Shown: positions 49,862 through 62,100 of the stretch, piece by piece
Layout of the letters: every line of letters starts with the position of its first letter
Position numbering within the stretch: the stretch's first letter is position 1
From: Piscicola geometra
Taxonomy: Eukaryota > Annelida > Clitellata > Hirudinida > Piscicolidae
Reading direction: 5' to 3'
NCBI GenBank assembly: GCA_943735955.1
Contig: OX030956.1
Location: 9,880,445 to 9,944,444, forward strand
DNA: 64,000 bases
Position numbers and translations under genes: made by a program
Notes under the pieces: generated by a model
Seen by the model: the letters and a program-made list of their open reading frames with translations, nothing else
The model's database searches: none
What the model was told of the DNA's origin: nothing

Positions 49862-50749
49862 CCTTCTTGTCATTTTGCTGGTAGTATACTATTGATCAAA
49901 TCAAGTCTTTTCATCAGCACGAGCTTGTTAATAAAATAATGGATTACTCAAATTCTAACTTTTTAAAAGTTCATTTAGCTTTATTTTCATTTTCCAAAGT
50001 AGTGTTTCAAGCAATACAACCACTATCTCAGGGAAGCTCATTGATTTTATTTCGTTTGAACGATGTAAAGGTAAGTTTTTTCATCACATTTTATCATAAA
50101 GATGCTGCTTTTTACTCTTTTTTGTTAATTCAGTAAAATTTACTACAAAGAAACTTTTAAAACGTTTATTAAAGATGCAAATCATCAATTTTTTACAAAT
50201 GATTGTTCAACAGGATTGTCCAAGTTGGCCCATCTTCACCAGTCTCCCTATCGATGAGCTTCATTGAGGCACACTGAAAGAGCCCTTTGTCACGTGCAAC
50301 TGTTTTCGTGAACGAATGTCTTTTTTTCCATCTTTGCGGTTTTTAAATGCAGTTGAAGTTACTGTAAAAGGCGAACACCTGGTATGGAATGGTATATGGG
50401 GCAGAAAAAATCTATATTTATTATATTAATTTTTAAATTAAATGTTTTTCATAAAAGTATCACATGAAATAATATAAAATTCAAAACAAAAACAAACGAA
50501 ATCATCTCTTAAAGGGAAGTATTGTTGAACAAAACGAGAATCAATAGATTTGTGTTTGACTTTGAAGCTGGGCTCGGAAAGGCAGTGGACAGGTTCTACA
50601 AAAAACAATTATAAAAAGAAAAAAAGAAAAAAGCAAATGTGGAATAGGTCTGTCTTATAACCACCTAAAAGAAAAAAAAGGAAAGAATTCAAAAGAGGCA
50701 ACAGATTATACAGGTGCACAAAGTCCAGAAGAAATGAGGAAGAAACTCA
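49862..50749. other. AT-rich DNA, possibly MULE flank
   Basis: The stretch 50210-50345 is less AT-rich and may be a further decayed MULE coding segment on the minus strand, but no motif proves it. Confidence 0.3.
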
Positions 50750-51445
50750 CTAGGGGACTTGAAGAAAAAGTTGCAATTGGGGACTTTGCCCTCTTTCTCG
50801 AAGTTCATCGAGAGAAGAGCGATGTGGTTTGCAGGGAGAAAACAGAGCGAATATTTCACGTAATAGAAAGTAGGTGTCAGTTCCAAGACGATGGGAAGAA
50901 GAGAGTCCGAACCCTTGGGGATTTCTCCACAAGGTCTGGCAAAAATGGAAAGCACAACCTTCATAGTGGATGCCAGGAAAGACCTGTCGCAAAGCCACTC
51001 AGAGTCCAGCCTCAAAGTCAAGAACCAAAGTATTCACTCTCGTTCGATCAACAAACATCTTACATTTGAAAACAATGATTCAAAGAAGAAAAAGGGTTTT
51101 CATACCGTCATTAGTCATGTAACTTGTGCCTTCATCAAAACGAAGTACAACGGAAGCTGCCTCACGTTGTCTCCGAACCTAAATAGGTGTACATGGTGCA
51201 TTTTACCAACATTTTTAATCAATAAAATTTATTTAAATAAAAAAATCTTGTTTAGTTCAAGTTGTGCCACCCTAGCCTCATACTTGATGAAGGCGTGGAT
51301 GGAGAACAGCTGGGAGATTGCTTTCTCACCAGCTTCAATGCACCAGGTTTTCGCCTTTGCCAGTAAATTCAACTGCATAGTTGTCGCAAAGATGGCATTA
51401 CTTTTCGTTCGTTCACATCGAAATATAGCTCAGTTCAGTGTGCTG
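50750..51445 (-). mobile_element. Mutator-like (MULE) transposase fragment
   Basis: The minus strand, from high to low coordinates, encodes LLAKAKTWCIEAGEKAIS followed by QLFSIHAFIK (51400-51270), an interruption by AT-rich sequence, PLYFVLMKAQVT-like sequence, then FPGIHYEGCAFHFCQTLWRN (about 50985-50920). This is the order of the MULE transposase domain, including the GCxFHF block. Frame changes and stops show decay. Terminal repeats not found. Confidence 0.72.
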
Positions 51446-51481
51446 GTAAATACTGCTCATCGATCTGTTGTAGTCGAATGA

Positions 51482-52480
51482 TTAATTATTAATAAACCAT
51501 TAGTGGCAATCAAATGATTTTTGAAATAAAAATGAGCTAACAGGGTCCCCGTTGGCTACTGCGGTCTCATCTTTTTTTCCGTTTTCACTGTTTGGCACAA
51601 GTTTCTTTTGCTTGTTATTGCCGCAGAAGACTGGTTGGTGCCTGGAATTAGTTGAAGTACACGATCTACAATTATTGTAGAAGCCGTTTTTTATAGCTTA
51701 TAACTTTATCTGTATTTGAAAACAAAGCTCTAATGAAGAATTATTTGAAAGCTGAGATCATAACATTAAAATATTAAAAAAATTTCACAAATATTGCTGA
51801 TATTTGATTACCTGTTTGGTCTAACGGATTTTAACATTGGTGAACATGAAGGCGATTATTTTTCTCGTAAATCACTCCTTCTTTGTTTAGTGAATAAACT
51901 TTAGTCCTGTCGTACCCTTTAAAACACTGCACTTGCACAGAATTCTCAGATTTACAAGCATCCTTTTTTAAAAATGCCACTTCTACTGGACACAAGTCAC
52001 CTTTTTGTCTTTCACTTTGCCAGAGCCTGTAAATTATAATTAATTGTAGAATGCATAAATATATATATCATTTATCATTATGAAATTATACTCACGACTT
52101 TTGCTCTCCTTGTACCTATGCTGCAATTTATTTTCTGCATTCTCATTGACTCTAACGGAAAGTAACGTTTTTCAAATTTGAATTATAACTGAAAGAGCAG
52201 AAGATTATGAAAACCATAGATATCCTAAAAACAACAAGTAGTAGATATACTATATCTATGGTGAAAACATTAATTTTAAAAGAATATTTATATATAAAAA
52301 AGTATTTAAAATAAAATAAATTCAGAAATATACAAAAAATATAAATATATATTAAATGTCATTTTTGGAAAATAAATCTTAAAACAATTTTATCAGAGCA
52401 AGTCTTAAAATTAGTAATTTGAAAACCTAACAAGTCTTTAAAATCGTATATGGATTCTTGGGAATCATCTTCCTTTTTAT
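51482..52480. other. Unassigned intergenic DNA
   Basis: Moderately complex sequence at 51540-52160 could be decayed transposon. On the minus strand a short frame contains LCPVEVAFLKKDACKSENSV, which I do not recognise. The rest is AT-rich. Confidence 0.3.
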
Positions 52481-52485
52481 AATAA

Positions 52486-52678
52486 TAATAATAATAATAA
52501 TAATGACGAGCATTATTATAGTGGCGTATTACCCGAACGGGCTTCCAGGCCACTTAGGCTGCATATTTTCATTTGCGCCTTTGGGTTACTAGGGCATTGG
52601 TTGCACTTGAACCTAGGACCTTTCATTATTGGTCAAAGCCGAGAGTCGTTGCCGACTAGGCTACCCGTTCACTTTTTA
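52486..52678 (-). mobile_element. tRNA-derived SINE, family 2, copy a
   Basis: On the minus strand the head reads GAACGGGTAGCCTAGTCGG (A box), then GGTTCAAGTGC (B box), and it ends in an (ATT)n tail at 52486-52503. It is about 190 bp and nearly the same as the copy at 59.4-59.6 kb. Confidence 0.88.
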
Positions 52679-52689
52679 GCAGCCTATTT

Positions 52690-53016
52690 AACCATCTATT
52701 CATATTCGTAGCTTAGGATTTATTTTTGACTCAAAATTAACCTCATCAAACCAAATTCTATCAGTTACTAAATCTTGCTATTTTCATCTCAGACGTATCA
52801 GACAATTATTACCTTACTTAGATGACCCTTCATTAAAGATGTTAGTCTCTGCACTTGTTTTATCTCGAATTGACTATTGTAACTCACTCTATTATAATTT
52901 ACCCGAAAGTACTATAACACCATTAAATAAAGTATTTAATTATGCAGCTAGAGTCGTTAGCCGTACTCCTATTTATCACCACATTACACCCTTTCTCATC
53001 TTATTACATTGGCTCC
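52690..53016 (+). mobile_element. L2/CR1-type LINE 3' fragment
   Basis: A frame with LVSALVLSRIDYCNSLYYNL, LNKVFNYAARVVSRTPIYHH and ITPFLILLHWLP is the LINE RT C-terminal region. It is cut at the HWLP codons by MITE sequence. Same family as the fragment at 25.5-25.9 kb. Confidence 0.85.
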
Positions 53017-53945
53017 CATGGCCGGCGATCCTGGGGGGGTCTGGGGTCAGGACCCCCACACTTTTTTTTAGTGGGGGGGTTCACCTTAATAGGGACCCCC
53101 CCCCCACTTTTTTTCCATTTTTAATTTTAAAATTTCTATTTTGATATGAGCATAATCGTCAACCATGGCATAAAAGTAAATGTTTATTCAGTAATACATT
53201 GTGAGTATGTGTAGTTATAGTGATAGCTGTCTAAAACAAAAGTATTATTTTCTTACTAAAATACTCCTTCACCTAGTTTTTTTCATCACTATGGCGTAGG
53301 CGGGAATCTTGAAGGGGTCTTGGGGTCCACCTTTACAAGGACCCCCTCACTCTTAAAAATACACATTTCTCAACTCTAATTTTGATACGAGCCTAATCGT
53401 CAATATTGGGATAATAAATGATAATACAGTAACACATTGTGAGTATGTATGGGCAGCGATGCTAGGGGGGTCCTGGGGTCCATTTTAACATGGACCCCTC
53501 TCAGTTTTTCAAGTACAATAATTTATCAACTCCTATCTTAATACAAGCATAATCGTCAACCATAGCATGAAACAGAATTTTTATTCAGTAATATATTTTG
53601 GGTAGGCGTAGTTATAGTGATAGCTGTCTGAAGCAAAACTATTCTTTTCTTACTCAAATACTCCTCCACCTACTCTTCTTTTTATATTTATAAATTTAAA
53701 TTAATAAATTATATTTATGAAAATTAAATTTCTGATTTTTCAGTTTTCGCAAGCAGACATTCAGAATGCTTTTCAGAAAATATCGGTTCACTTTTTGCAA
53801 GCAGCCAGATTTACATTTTTATAAAAAAAACTCATTTATATTGTACTACTTATTTTGCATGGGTGATGTTCATAGGGGGGTTCTGAGGTCTACCTTAATA
53901 TCAGGGGCGGCGATCTGCGGAAAATCTTGGGGGGGGGGGTCCTCT
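53017..53945 (+). mobile_element. Head-to-tail array of partial MITE modules
   Basis: At least five modules of the 3.8-kb MITE family follow each other in one orientation, starting near 53017, 53293, 53449, 53859 and 53902. Each starts with a GCGGCGATC-like end. The three longer ones contain the AT-rich core with CGTCAA...ATTGTGAGTATG, and two of these reach CTGTCTAAAAC-like sequence. None has both arms. Confidence 0.8.
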
Positions 53946-54029
53946 CCAGGATTGGAATCAAAGAACCGGTATCGACCAATACAGTACCAGCGATACGATT
54001 TAGTATTGTTTGCTGTAGTGCAAATTATT

Positions 54030-54939
54030 TTTGTATAAACTATTAATATTTGTATCAACTATTAATATTTGTATCAACTATTAATATTTGTATCAACTAT
54101 TAATATTTGTATCAACTATTAATATTTGTATCAACTATTAATATTTGTATCAACTATTAATATTTGTATCAACTATTAATATTTGTATCAACTATTAATA
54201 TTTGTATCAACTATTAATATTTGTATCAACTATTAATATTTGTATCAACTATTAATATTTGTATCAACTATTAATATTTGTATCAACTATTAATATTTGT
54301 ATCAACTATTAATATTTGTATCAACTATTAATATTTGTATCAACTATTAATATTTGTATCAACTATTAATATTTGTATCAACTATTAATATTTGTATCAA
54401 CTATTAATATTTGTATCAACTATTAATATTTGTATCAACTATTAATATTTGTATCAACTATTAATATTTGTATCAACTATTAATATTTGTATCAACTATT
54501 AATATTTGTATCAACTATTAATATTTGTATCAACTATTAATATTTGTATCAACTATTAATATTTGTATCAACTATTAATATTTGTATCAACTATTAATAT
54601 TTGTATCAACTATTAATATTTGTATCAACTATTAATATTTGTATCAACTATTAATATTTGTATCAACTATTAATATTTGTATCAACTATTAATATTTGTA
54701 TCAACTATTAATATTTGTATCAACTATTAATATTTGTATCAACTATTAATATTTGTATCAACTATTAATATTTGTATCAACTATTAATATTTGTATCATC
54801 TATTAATATTTGTATCAACTATTAATATTTGTATCAACTATTAATATTTGTATCAACTATGAATATTTGTATCAACTATTAATATTTGTATCAACTATTA
54901 ATATTTGTATCAACTATTAATATTTGTATCAACTATTAA
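54030..54939. repeat. 19-bp satellite, about 48 copies
   Basis: Tandem repeat of TTTGTATCAACTATTAATA, nearly identical through about 910 bp, with only rare variants (first unit, near 54797 and near 54857). It begins right after the MITE module array. Confidence 0.98.
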
Positions 54940-55247
54940 AAAAAATTGTGATACTCAATACTTATTTATTAGTCACTATGAGCGATTTGAACAAATTCAA
55001 TTACAACTAGATATCAACCCATCAAATAGATTTTATAACATCTTGTTTTCAATTCATTTCTGAGTCAAAAGTTTAAAAATTACAATTAGATTTAAGTTTG
55101 CCAAAGTTATAAACAAATATACATTGGAAGATTTTTTTGGCCTCACAGTGTCTATTTAGATAACATATAATACCCTCTCTGCCTGTTCTCCTGCCCTCTC
55201 CCCACGTTTCGCTAACTCCAATTTCCAAAAAGACCCCTTCGAATGTC
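54940..55247. other. Unassigned spacer
   Basis: AT-rich spacer between satellite and hAT remnant; no feature recognised. Confidence 0.4.
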
Positions 55248-56480
55248 TTACCGACTAGCAAATTCTTCTGCTAACCTTTTTAAATCCAGACTGTCAAGTA
55301 TATCCTGATGTGCATGACAAACGGCAAGTGAATTGAAGCGAGGATGTGTCATAAGTGCACGCAACCTAGTCTTAAGACGTCGCAAAGCACTAAAAGATCT
55401 TTCTGCAGTACATGACGTTTTTGGACACACAAGCATCAACCTGATCAATCTTTCAACCTAAGGAAACAGATGTCTGACTTCCGTGATCATAGCTTGCATT
55501 ATTTTTTCGTTGGTGCTAAAGTTCATTTTGGTCTTTAAACGTAGTTAACTGTGAACAAAGACCAGTTTCATTTAACTCACGATACTGCTTGCAAATATCA
55601 TGGTTCACTTCACCAGTTAGCAACATTGTCTCCAGCTGCAAGTATGAACGTAAGCCAGGAGAATCTCGATTGAACCTTTCTGTGAGCTGCATGATTGCAA
55701 TGCCCGACAGTGTAATATGCTACTCGATAATGTTCCTCTGGTGTTGTTGCTACATAAGCTGGACCCAGCCCACAATACTTTTGTGGCAGCTTTCGCAACA
55801 GAGGTACAGCAATCGGCTTGAGATCATATGCCAAAACCATACTGTTGACATCTCTAAAAATGGCGTAAAACTGTTCATCTGATCGTAGGCAACGCAATTC
55901 TTGCACAACTGAATCAGTTGCTGCAACTATTCCACTGACCTTGGCACTTGCTGATTGCAACGACTTGTTTAACTGTTCCAGAAGTGAAAACACCAAAACA
56001 ACTACCTTGAGGGCCAGTGCAGTAGTGCCCTGTTGAAAAAAGGCCTCGAGCCTTTACAGCTGTTTCATCAGCAGTACCAATGGAAACAAATGATTCTTAG
56101 CTACCAAGTACCACTTCATAATGTTCAAGCACAGAAGACACGGCAGATACTCTGGTCAGCCATCTTGTAGGACAAAGAAGTTTTATACTATGCTTTTTAT
56201 TCAGTGGCTCATCAGGAAGGGCAATTATAAGAGACACAAAAGCATCACTAAACTGCTTCTTGAACTTCCTTGATCGATTGTACAAGGCACCTAACTCTTG
56301 GACAAACTGAAGTGAATTCCTCACAAAGGGATTTGCGGCAGCTGTGTGCTGGGCAACAAGATTTGCACAGTGTGCAGAACAGTGGAAAAACAAAGCAAGC
56401 GGATGCTCACTGCTGATAATAGCCTGACAACCATTATATTGGCCGTTCATGTTTTTAGTCAGTAAGAGATACGAAGGGGT
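55248..56480 (-). mobile_element. ZMYM1-like hAT remnant, 5' part missing
   Basis: The minus strand encodes, in order, NMNGQYNGCQAI, FFHCSAHCANLVAQH, KLLCPTRWLTRVSAVSSVL, a middle region (55996-55610), and the dimerisation end CTAERSFSALRRLKTRLRA. These are signatures of ZMYM1/PRKRIP-like hAT transposases. Stops and shifts occur between segments. The N-terminal half is absent; another hAT begins 46 bp further on. Confidence 0.85.
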
Positions 56481-56525
56481 CTTTTTGGAAATAGGATGGG
56501 GTTTCCATTGATGAGGTCTCCGCAT

Positions 56526-58509
56526 CATGGGGGGCGGAGCAGGGTGGGCCAGGTGGGCCACGGCCCACCCAATATTTAGAGCTAATGGGCCACAATGTAT
56601 TTGGCCCACCCAAAAATCAACTGATAATCATTTGGGAAACTGTTTAAAGTACAACACTATTCGAGGCTCTAACTTATAAAAAAATTTAAACTATTTCATT
56701 ATAAACTAATTTTTCAATTAAACCATATATTTTTTTACTTATCCTGTAACTAAAAAAAGTGTATACCAAAATTTTGTTAACTATTTGCCCATCACTGATG
56801 CTGACGTACAATAATTGTTCTATGGGCGCTGGGCGGAGAGTTAAAATTTAACAAGAAGCTAATAAGCAAGGACTTGCAAACAATTTATGTATTAAATTTT
56901 ATCGGACTCTTGTGTTTTTTGTCTTGTTTCGCGAAAGGTTTATTTTATAGTTGAAGGCTTAATTCATTATTTGCTATATTAAACTTGGTTAAATTATGAA
57001 GCGTTTCCTCACGCAATTCTGTCAACCGAAAATGTTTTTATTATGGACGAAGTTGATACCAACGACCTCACTGATTGTCCAGATGATATGTTATTGAGCG
57101 ATGGACAAACATGATGTTAGCAGCCAAAGAAGATTTTTTTAGACTGTGAAGTCTAAAAGGTTTTGGCCAGAAAGAGGAAATACTGGCGGCATGTCTAATT
57201 GACGTTATGACACGATGCCAACTGTCCTTCAGTGAACTACATGGTCAAGGTTACGACGGAGCCAGTGCAATGTCCGGAGCAATTTCTGGAGTAGCTCAGC
57301 GGATGAATGAACGCTCATCAAATGCTCATTTCGTCCATTGTCTGACTCACTGTCTCAATCTGGCGGCAGCAGAATCGGGAAAATCTGTACCATTTTTCAG
57401 CGGCACACTGGAGTTTGTTCAGCATATGGTGACATTCATCCGCAATTCCGGTAAACGCACAGACATGTTGAGAGACATGCAAAGTCAGTTTGTATACAGT
57501 GAGAACGAGGAGCAGCACGTCTCGGCTCCAGTGACACAGGTGACGGTGAACAGTTTCAGTTTGATGATATAAAAGCATTCCAGCGTTCTCACTATTACGA
57601 GGCTATAGAGTCGCTATATAACACGATCAGCTGGCATCTTGACGACCAATTTTTAAAATCAGCCAGCACGCTAGAACAGTTGCTTCGATCAGCTACAGTG
57701 GACCCGCAGATAGACGAAAACCTGCTGGAAGAAGTCGTTTGTCTTCATCCAAATCTCAACCGCATCAATCTCAAAAGTGAACTCGCTCTTCTGTCACATA
57801 ACAACATCGCAGATAACATTCCGGCGATTATTGCCTGGTTTAACCATGCTGATGTGAGACGTGACACTCAAAAAACCATTTATTCAGCAGTGGCAACCCT
57901 GGTCATGCTTCCTAGCACCACTTCGTCATGTAAACGTTCGTTCTCCGGGCTGCGACGACTAAAAACGTTTTTCGATCGACAATGGGACAAGAAAGACTGA
58001 ATTCAATCATGATGCCAAATGTGCACCTTGACTTGATAAGAGAGTATTAACATTGTGTCAGTGGCAAATGAGTTTGCCAGTCTAAATGGCTTACGTAAAA
58101 AATTCTATGGACATTTTTCATGATTTCTGATTTTCTAATGTAGTGTTTAAGAATGACTCTTTTAAATTTTATGTAATTTAAATCATAAAATTTTCAATAT
58201 TATATTTTTGACTTCTGACTTTATAATTATGAGTAAATTTTGAATGTTTTCAATTTTATAGAATATGAATCATTATACCACACGTCACACGCAGTTTTGA
58301 TTATCATTTTGTACAAATTAATTAAAATTTACTCACTAAACTGTCGCCCATTGAGTTGAACATTGGAAAACTGAAAGGGAAGGGTATAGGGAAAAAACGA
58401 ACACAGGGCTCTAGGTCCCCATTAAAGGCAAGGCTATTAATTAACCAAATTTGTATTAGCGACATGCCATGTTGGCCCACCCAATATTTTGCTCGTGGCG
58501 CCCCCTATG
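56526..58509 (+). mobile_element. hAT transposon, decayed, with decayed duplication
   Basis: Inverted ends CATGGGGGGCGGAGC and (from the right) CATAGGGGGCGCCACGAGC. Further in, GGCCCACCCAATATT occurs on both sides. Flanks CTCCGCAT (56518-56525) and CTCTGCAA (58510-58517) agree at 6 of 8. The plus strand encodes LHGQGYDGASAMSG, FVHCLTHCLNLAAAES and, after frame changes, SCKRSFSGLRRLKTFF and the last dimerisation residues to about 58048. It is distinct from the neighbouring hAT. Confidence 0.82.
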
Positions 58510-58630
58510 CTCTGCAATGCGTTGCGACTTATGCATTGAGAGATGTGCACGGCGTGTGAAGTGGCGCCTGTGACGCATTAAAAGGATTATAACATGGCCT
58601 GCGTCTGTCAGACTGTGAGTAATATAGACC
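58510..58630 (+). mobile_element. SINE family 1 fragment (variant 3' part)
   Basis: Matches, in opposite orientation, the distal part of the SINE at 45.9-46.1 kb, including TAACATGGCCTGCGTCTGTC. The tRNA-like head is missing; the break coincides with the hAT right end. Confidence 0.65.
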
Positions 58631-58867
58631 AGAAAAAAATTAATAAATAATTTTTTTTTCATTAAGCGCTAGAAGGTTATGCAGATGATAACTCATTTAC
58701 TTTTAATCTTGGTCTATGCATGTTGCACATTTTTCTTTCTTTGAAAAGAACTAAATTAACTGAATTTTTGTTCATTTAAAAGTTCTAGTTTTAAAACAAT
58801 ACTTGAAAAATGAAAATAGTTAGTATTCATGTTATGATTAAGTTGTAATGACAAATAATAGTAATGC

Positions 58868-58948
58868 TTAGTCACTAATCATTAGTGACTAATGTCACTA
58901 GCCTTAGTCACTAAGGCACATTATGCACTAAGGCTTAGTGCATAATGT
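58868..58948. repeat. Cluster of near-perfect palindromes
   Basis: A 25-bp palindrome (58868-58892, arms TTAGTCACTAAT), a 15-bp one (CCTTAGTCACTAAGG, 58902-58916) and a 31-bp one (58918-58948, arms ACATTATGCACTAAG) follow each other, each perfect apart from the single central base. All contain CACTAA. Confidence 0.9.
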
Positions 58949-59144
58949 AAACTTTACATTGTAAAAATATAAAAACCATAAAGTAAATTTTCACTGTATA
59001 TATCGAAATTCGTACAGTGAATTTACCTGTACCTATAATCCCTATAATCTGCTTAACACTATTTAATAGTGACTATTAAGTTTATAGTTATTATTAAGCC
59101 TTAATAATTAAGGTAAAATTCTATTCTGCATACACCACCAACAG

Positions 59145-62100
59145 TTCAACTTATCAAAGCATGCTAACAGCCCCTCATTTGTGATAAGACATGCAGGAGT
59201 CACTATTATGTTGGACTGTCATCTCGACACAAGCTGTCTCCATCGTTTTCTGCCTATTTCTATCATGTGTGTTTTTATATTGCTGCTTTTAAGTGAATAA
59301 TATTTGAACTTAAACATCTCAAATTATCATCATGACAGTGAAGATTTTTCAACCAGATGCAAGACTTCTATTGAGGTGATTAGCAAATAACCAGGATTTT
59401 CATATATCTTACGCGTAATAGGGGAACGGGTAGCTGAGTCGGCAACGACTCTCGGCTTGACCAATAATGAAAGGTCCTAGGTTCAAGTGCAACCAATGCC
59501 CTAGTAACCCAAAGGCGCAAATGAAAATATGCAGCTTGAGTGGTCTGAAAGCCCGTTTGGGTTATACGCCACTATAATAATGCTCGTCATCATTACTATT
59601 ATTAATATTAGTCAAGCATATAGTTTATCATGTAGATGTAGATATAAACTTCACCCACACAGAGCACCAAGGTGATAGATAATGTTGAGTTCATTGATGG
59701 TCCGCCAGAGTTCATCATCCCCGAGGTTTCATCACTGTTTCTTTTGTACAAGGAATTAGAACTGTTCTATGATTAAAAATGTTAAATGAAGGTAATTGAA
59801 CAAATAAAAATTTTAATCTAATGTTAATCATGTTTTAACACAATGTGGTATCAGCCTATTTGACATTAGTATAAAATAGTATTTTTTTTTTCACAAATTT
59901 AATAGAAACTATTAAAGTTTTATATAAATTATTTATAAAAGTAACCCACATCTAAAAGATAAAGAATAAATGTTTAAATAAAAAAATGTTAATGTCACAT
60001 ATCTAATTTGAGCCAGTTACTCAAGCAAACAAGCTTGTATACATTAGTTGAATCTAAAGAGGCGCTTTTGCTATCTACGTTCTCTGAAAATCTGAATAGA
60101 CGTTCAATTGGAAATGTACTTTCAAGAGATTATAAGTACTTTTTGGCAGGTTTACAAGAGCCGGATAGGCTGCTTCGAGTTGTTACCACCAAACAAGAGG
60201 ACGATTCTCTGAGACTACTTCAGATTCTGTTTGATAAAATTGACTTACTAATCATTGATGTATCTTCAGTTTCAGAATCTGAAGCTACATACGTTTGTAA
60301 TCGCTTGTTTAGTCAAGTTTATATAGTTTTGGAGATTTACTTGTCTCCTTATATTTCCCCCAATCTTTCATTCTTGATTCTCTTCAATTTTGTTGTGCGG
60401 CTTAGCGTGCTGTGCCAAAATCTGTGTTTTTAGGCTGATTGTCAGGCTGAACTCGTCACATGCTTTAGATAATCTGTCGAGTAGACTTTGCAGTTCTGCT
60501 TCAGAGTGGATAACCAGTGCAGCATCATCTGCAAACAAAATGTCTCAGATCCTCACTTTTCGTGTCTTGCTTTTTGCCTTCAGACGTGCCAGGTTGAAAA
60601 TAATGCCATCTGACCAGGAGTGAAGATATACACCTTCTGTTGATGCTCCCAAGGCACGTTTCAGCACAACTGCGAAGAAGAGGCCGAAAAGTGTAGAAGC
60701 GAGAACATAGCCTTTCAACTGCGGATTTTGAAAGCATGATGTCGACCCATTAAACTGCAAAGTTTTTTTCATATTTACATGTAACGATCATATCTATGCA
60801 TGGGCGTATCCAGGGGAGCAGCTGGAATTAATGAGGTTGTCTGGCCTAGAAGTGGTATGAAGACGTAGTAGCAGAAGTCATTCACTTCCTTTTTGGCAAG
60901 GCTCTATCATTCCCAGCAGATGGTTTTGGAATGCAAACCAACGTAGTCTTCTCTGTTGTGTACAGCACTTTTCTCTTGCCAAAAGAATGTGAAGTAATTT
61001 TCAGAATCAGCTAGCCGAGTCTTCTGCAGTGTGGTGATGTCGTTCTGAAATCTCACATTGAAATTCTTAAAAACACAGTAGAAGTATAAACTATTTATGC
61101 CATACTATAGTCAAAAGTTAATTTACCAGTTTAATCTACAATACTTGACAAAAACTTGAACCACACAAAAAATCTAACACTTGTTACTAAATCTTTTACA
61201 TGAACAACTGCGTAACAAAAACTCAACGGCCATACAACGTATGGTCCATACATACATCCAAAACCACATACACAGGCGCCGCAAGTAGACATATCAACAG
61301 TCGACGTGATCCTTTTGACCACTCACCAGAGCATCCTAGCTCTTCCATTCATCACTGAGTACTCACCCTTCCACGGCACCATATATGCCACTGAACCAGT
61401 ACTCACCTTTGGGAAGTGGGTGGGTAGTGAGAAGCCCAGATGTCTTTTAAAATTATATTCAATATTTTTTTCTCTCATAGTATTTAATTGTATTTTTATA
61501 TCAATATAAAACTAGAATTTAATACCAATAAAAATCCTAAAAATCATTAAGAAACACTCAACACCACACCACACTAACAAGACTTTTGATGGAGGAGCTG
61601 GTGGCTAATGTGTCAAGGATCAGAAGGGACAAGGGGTGGCTATCATCATCATCAATAACGGAGAAGCAGCCCTTTAATGAGTAGTTATTCAGAATCCGAC
61701 ATCATCTATTCTTCCCCACAAACCCCCACCATCGCTTCTCCGCCACAAATATATTCCTTCTCACTACCACCACCACCATTTCTTCTCTTTCACCACTCCT
61801 TAACAGGCCACAGGAAGGCAAGAATTGGAGATCGTTCTACAACCTATATGACGTCAATTCATGTGTCTCCAAGGTCACAATGGTGTCCTTCAACCAGGTC
61901 AAGGTTAGGGGTAATTTATATTCATTTTGTATTCCGTAATTGGATTTTATTATTTATTTCGTTTAGAGACTGACGGAAATTAGCTTTAGGTATTGTAGTT
62001 TTTTTTCTTTTTTTCTCACAATTCTTAAATATTCTCTGCGAAAATGAGAAATTTAAAATCAATTTTTAAAAATTGTGGTCGTTATGACGGCCATTTAAAT

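Noticed and set aside
50734..51481. Two plus-strand frames of 111 and 196 residues as genes
   Set aside because: They overlap a minus-strand MULE transposase with clear motifs; no domain was seen in the plus-strand frames.
54030..54939. CRISPR-like array
   Set aside because: The 19-bp units are directly tandem with no spacers, and the DNA is eukaryotic; it is a satellite.
60008..60433. 141-residue plus-strand frame as a gene
   Set aside because: The opposite strand encodes a recognisable hAT C-terminus that aligns with another remnant in the window, so this frame is a shadow.
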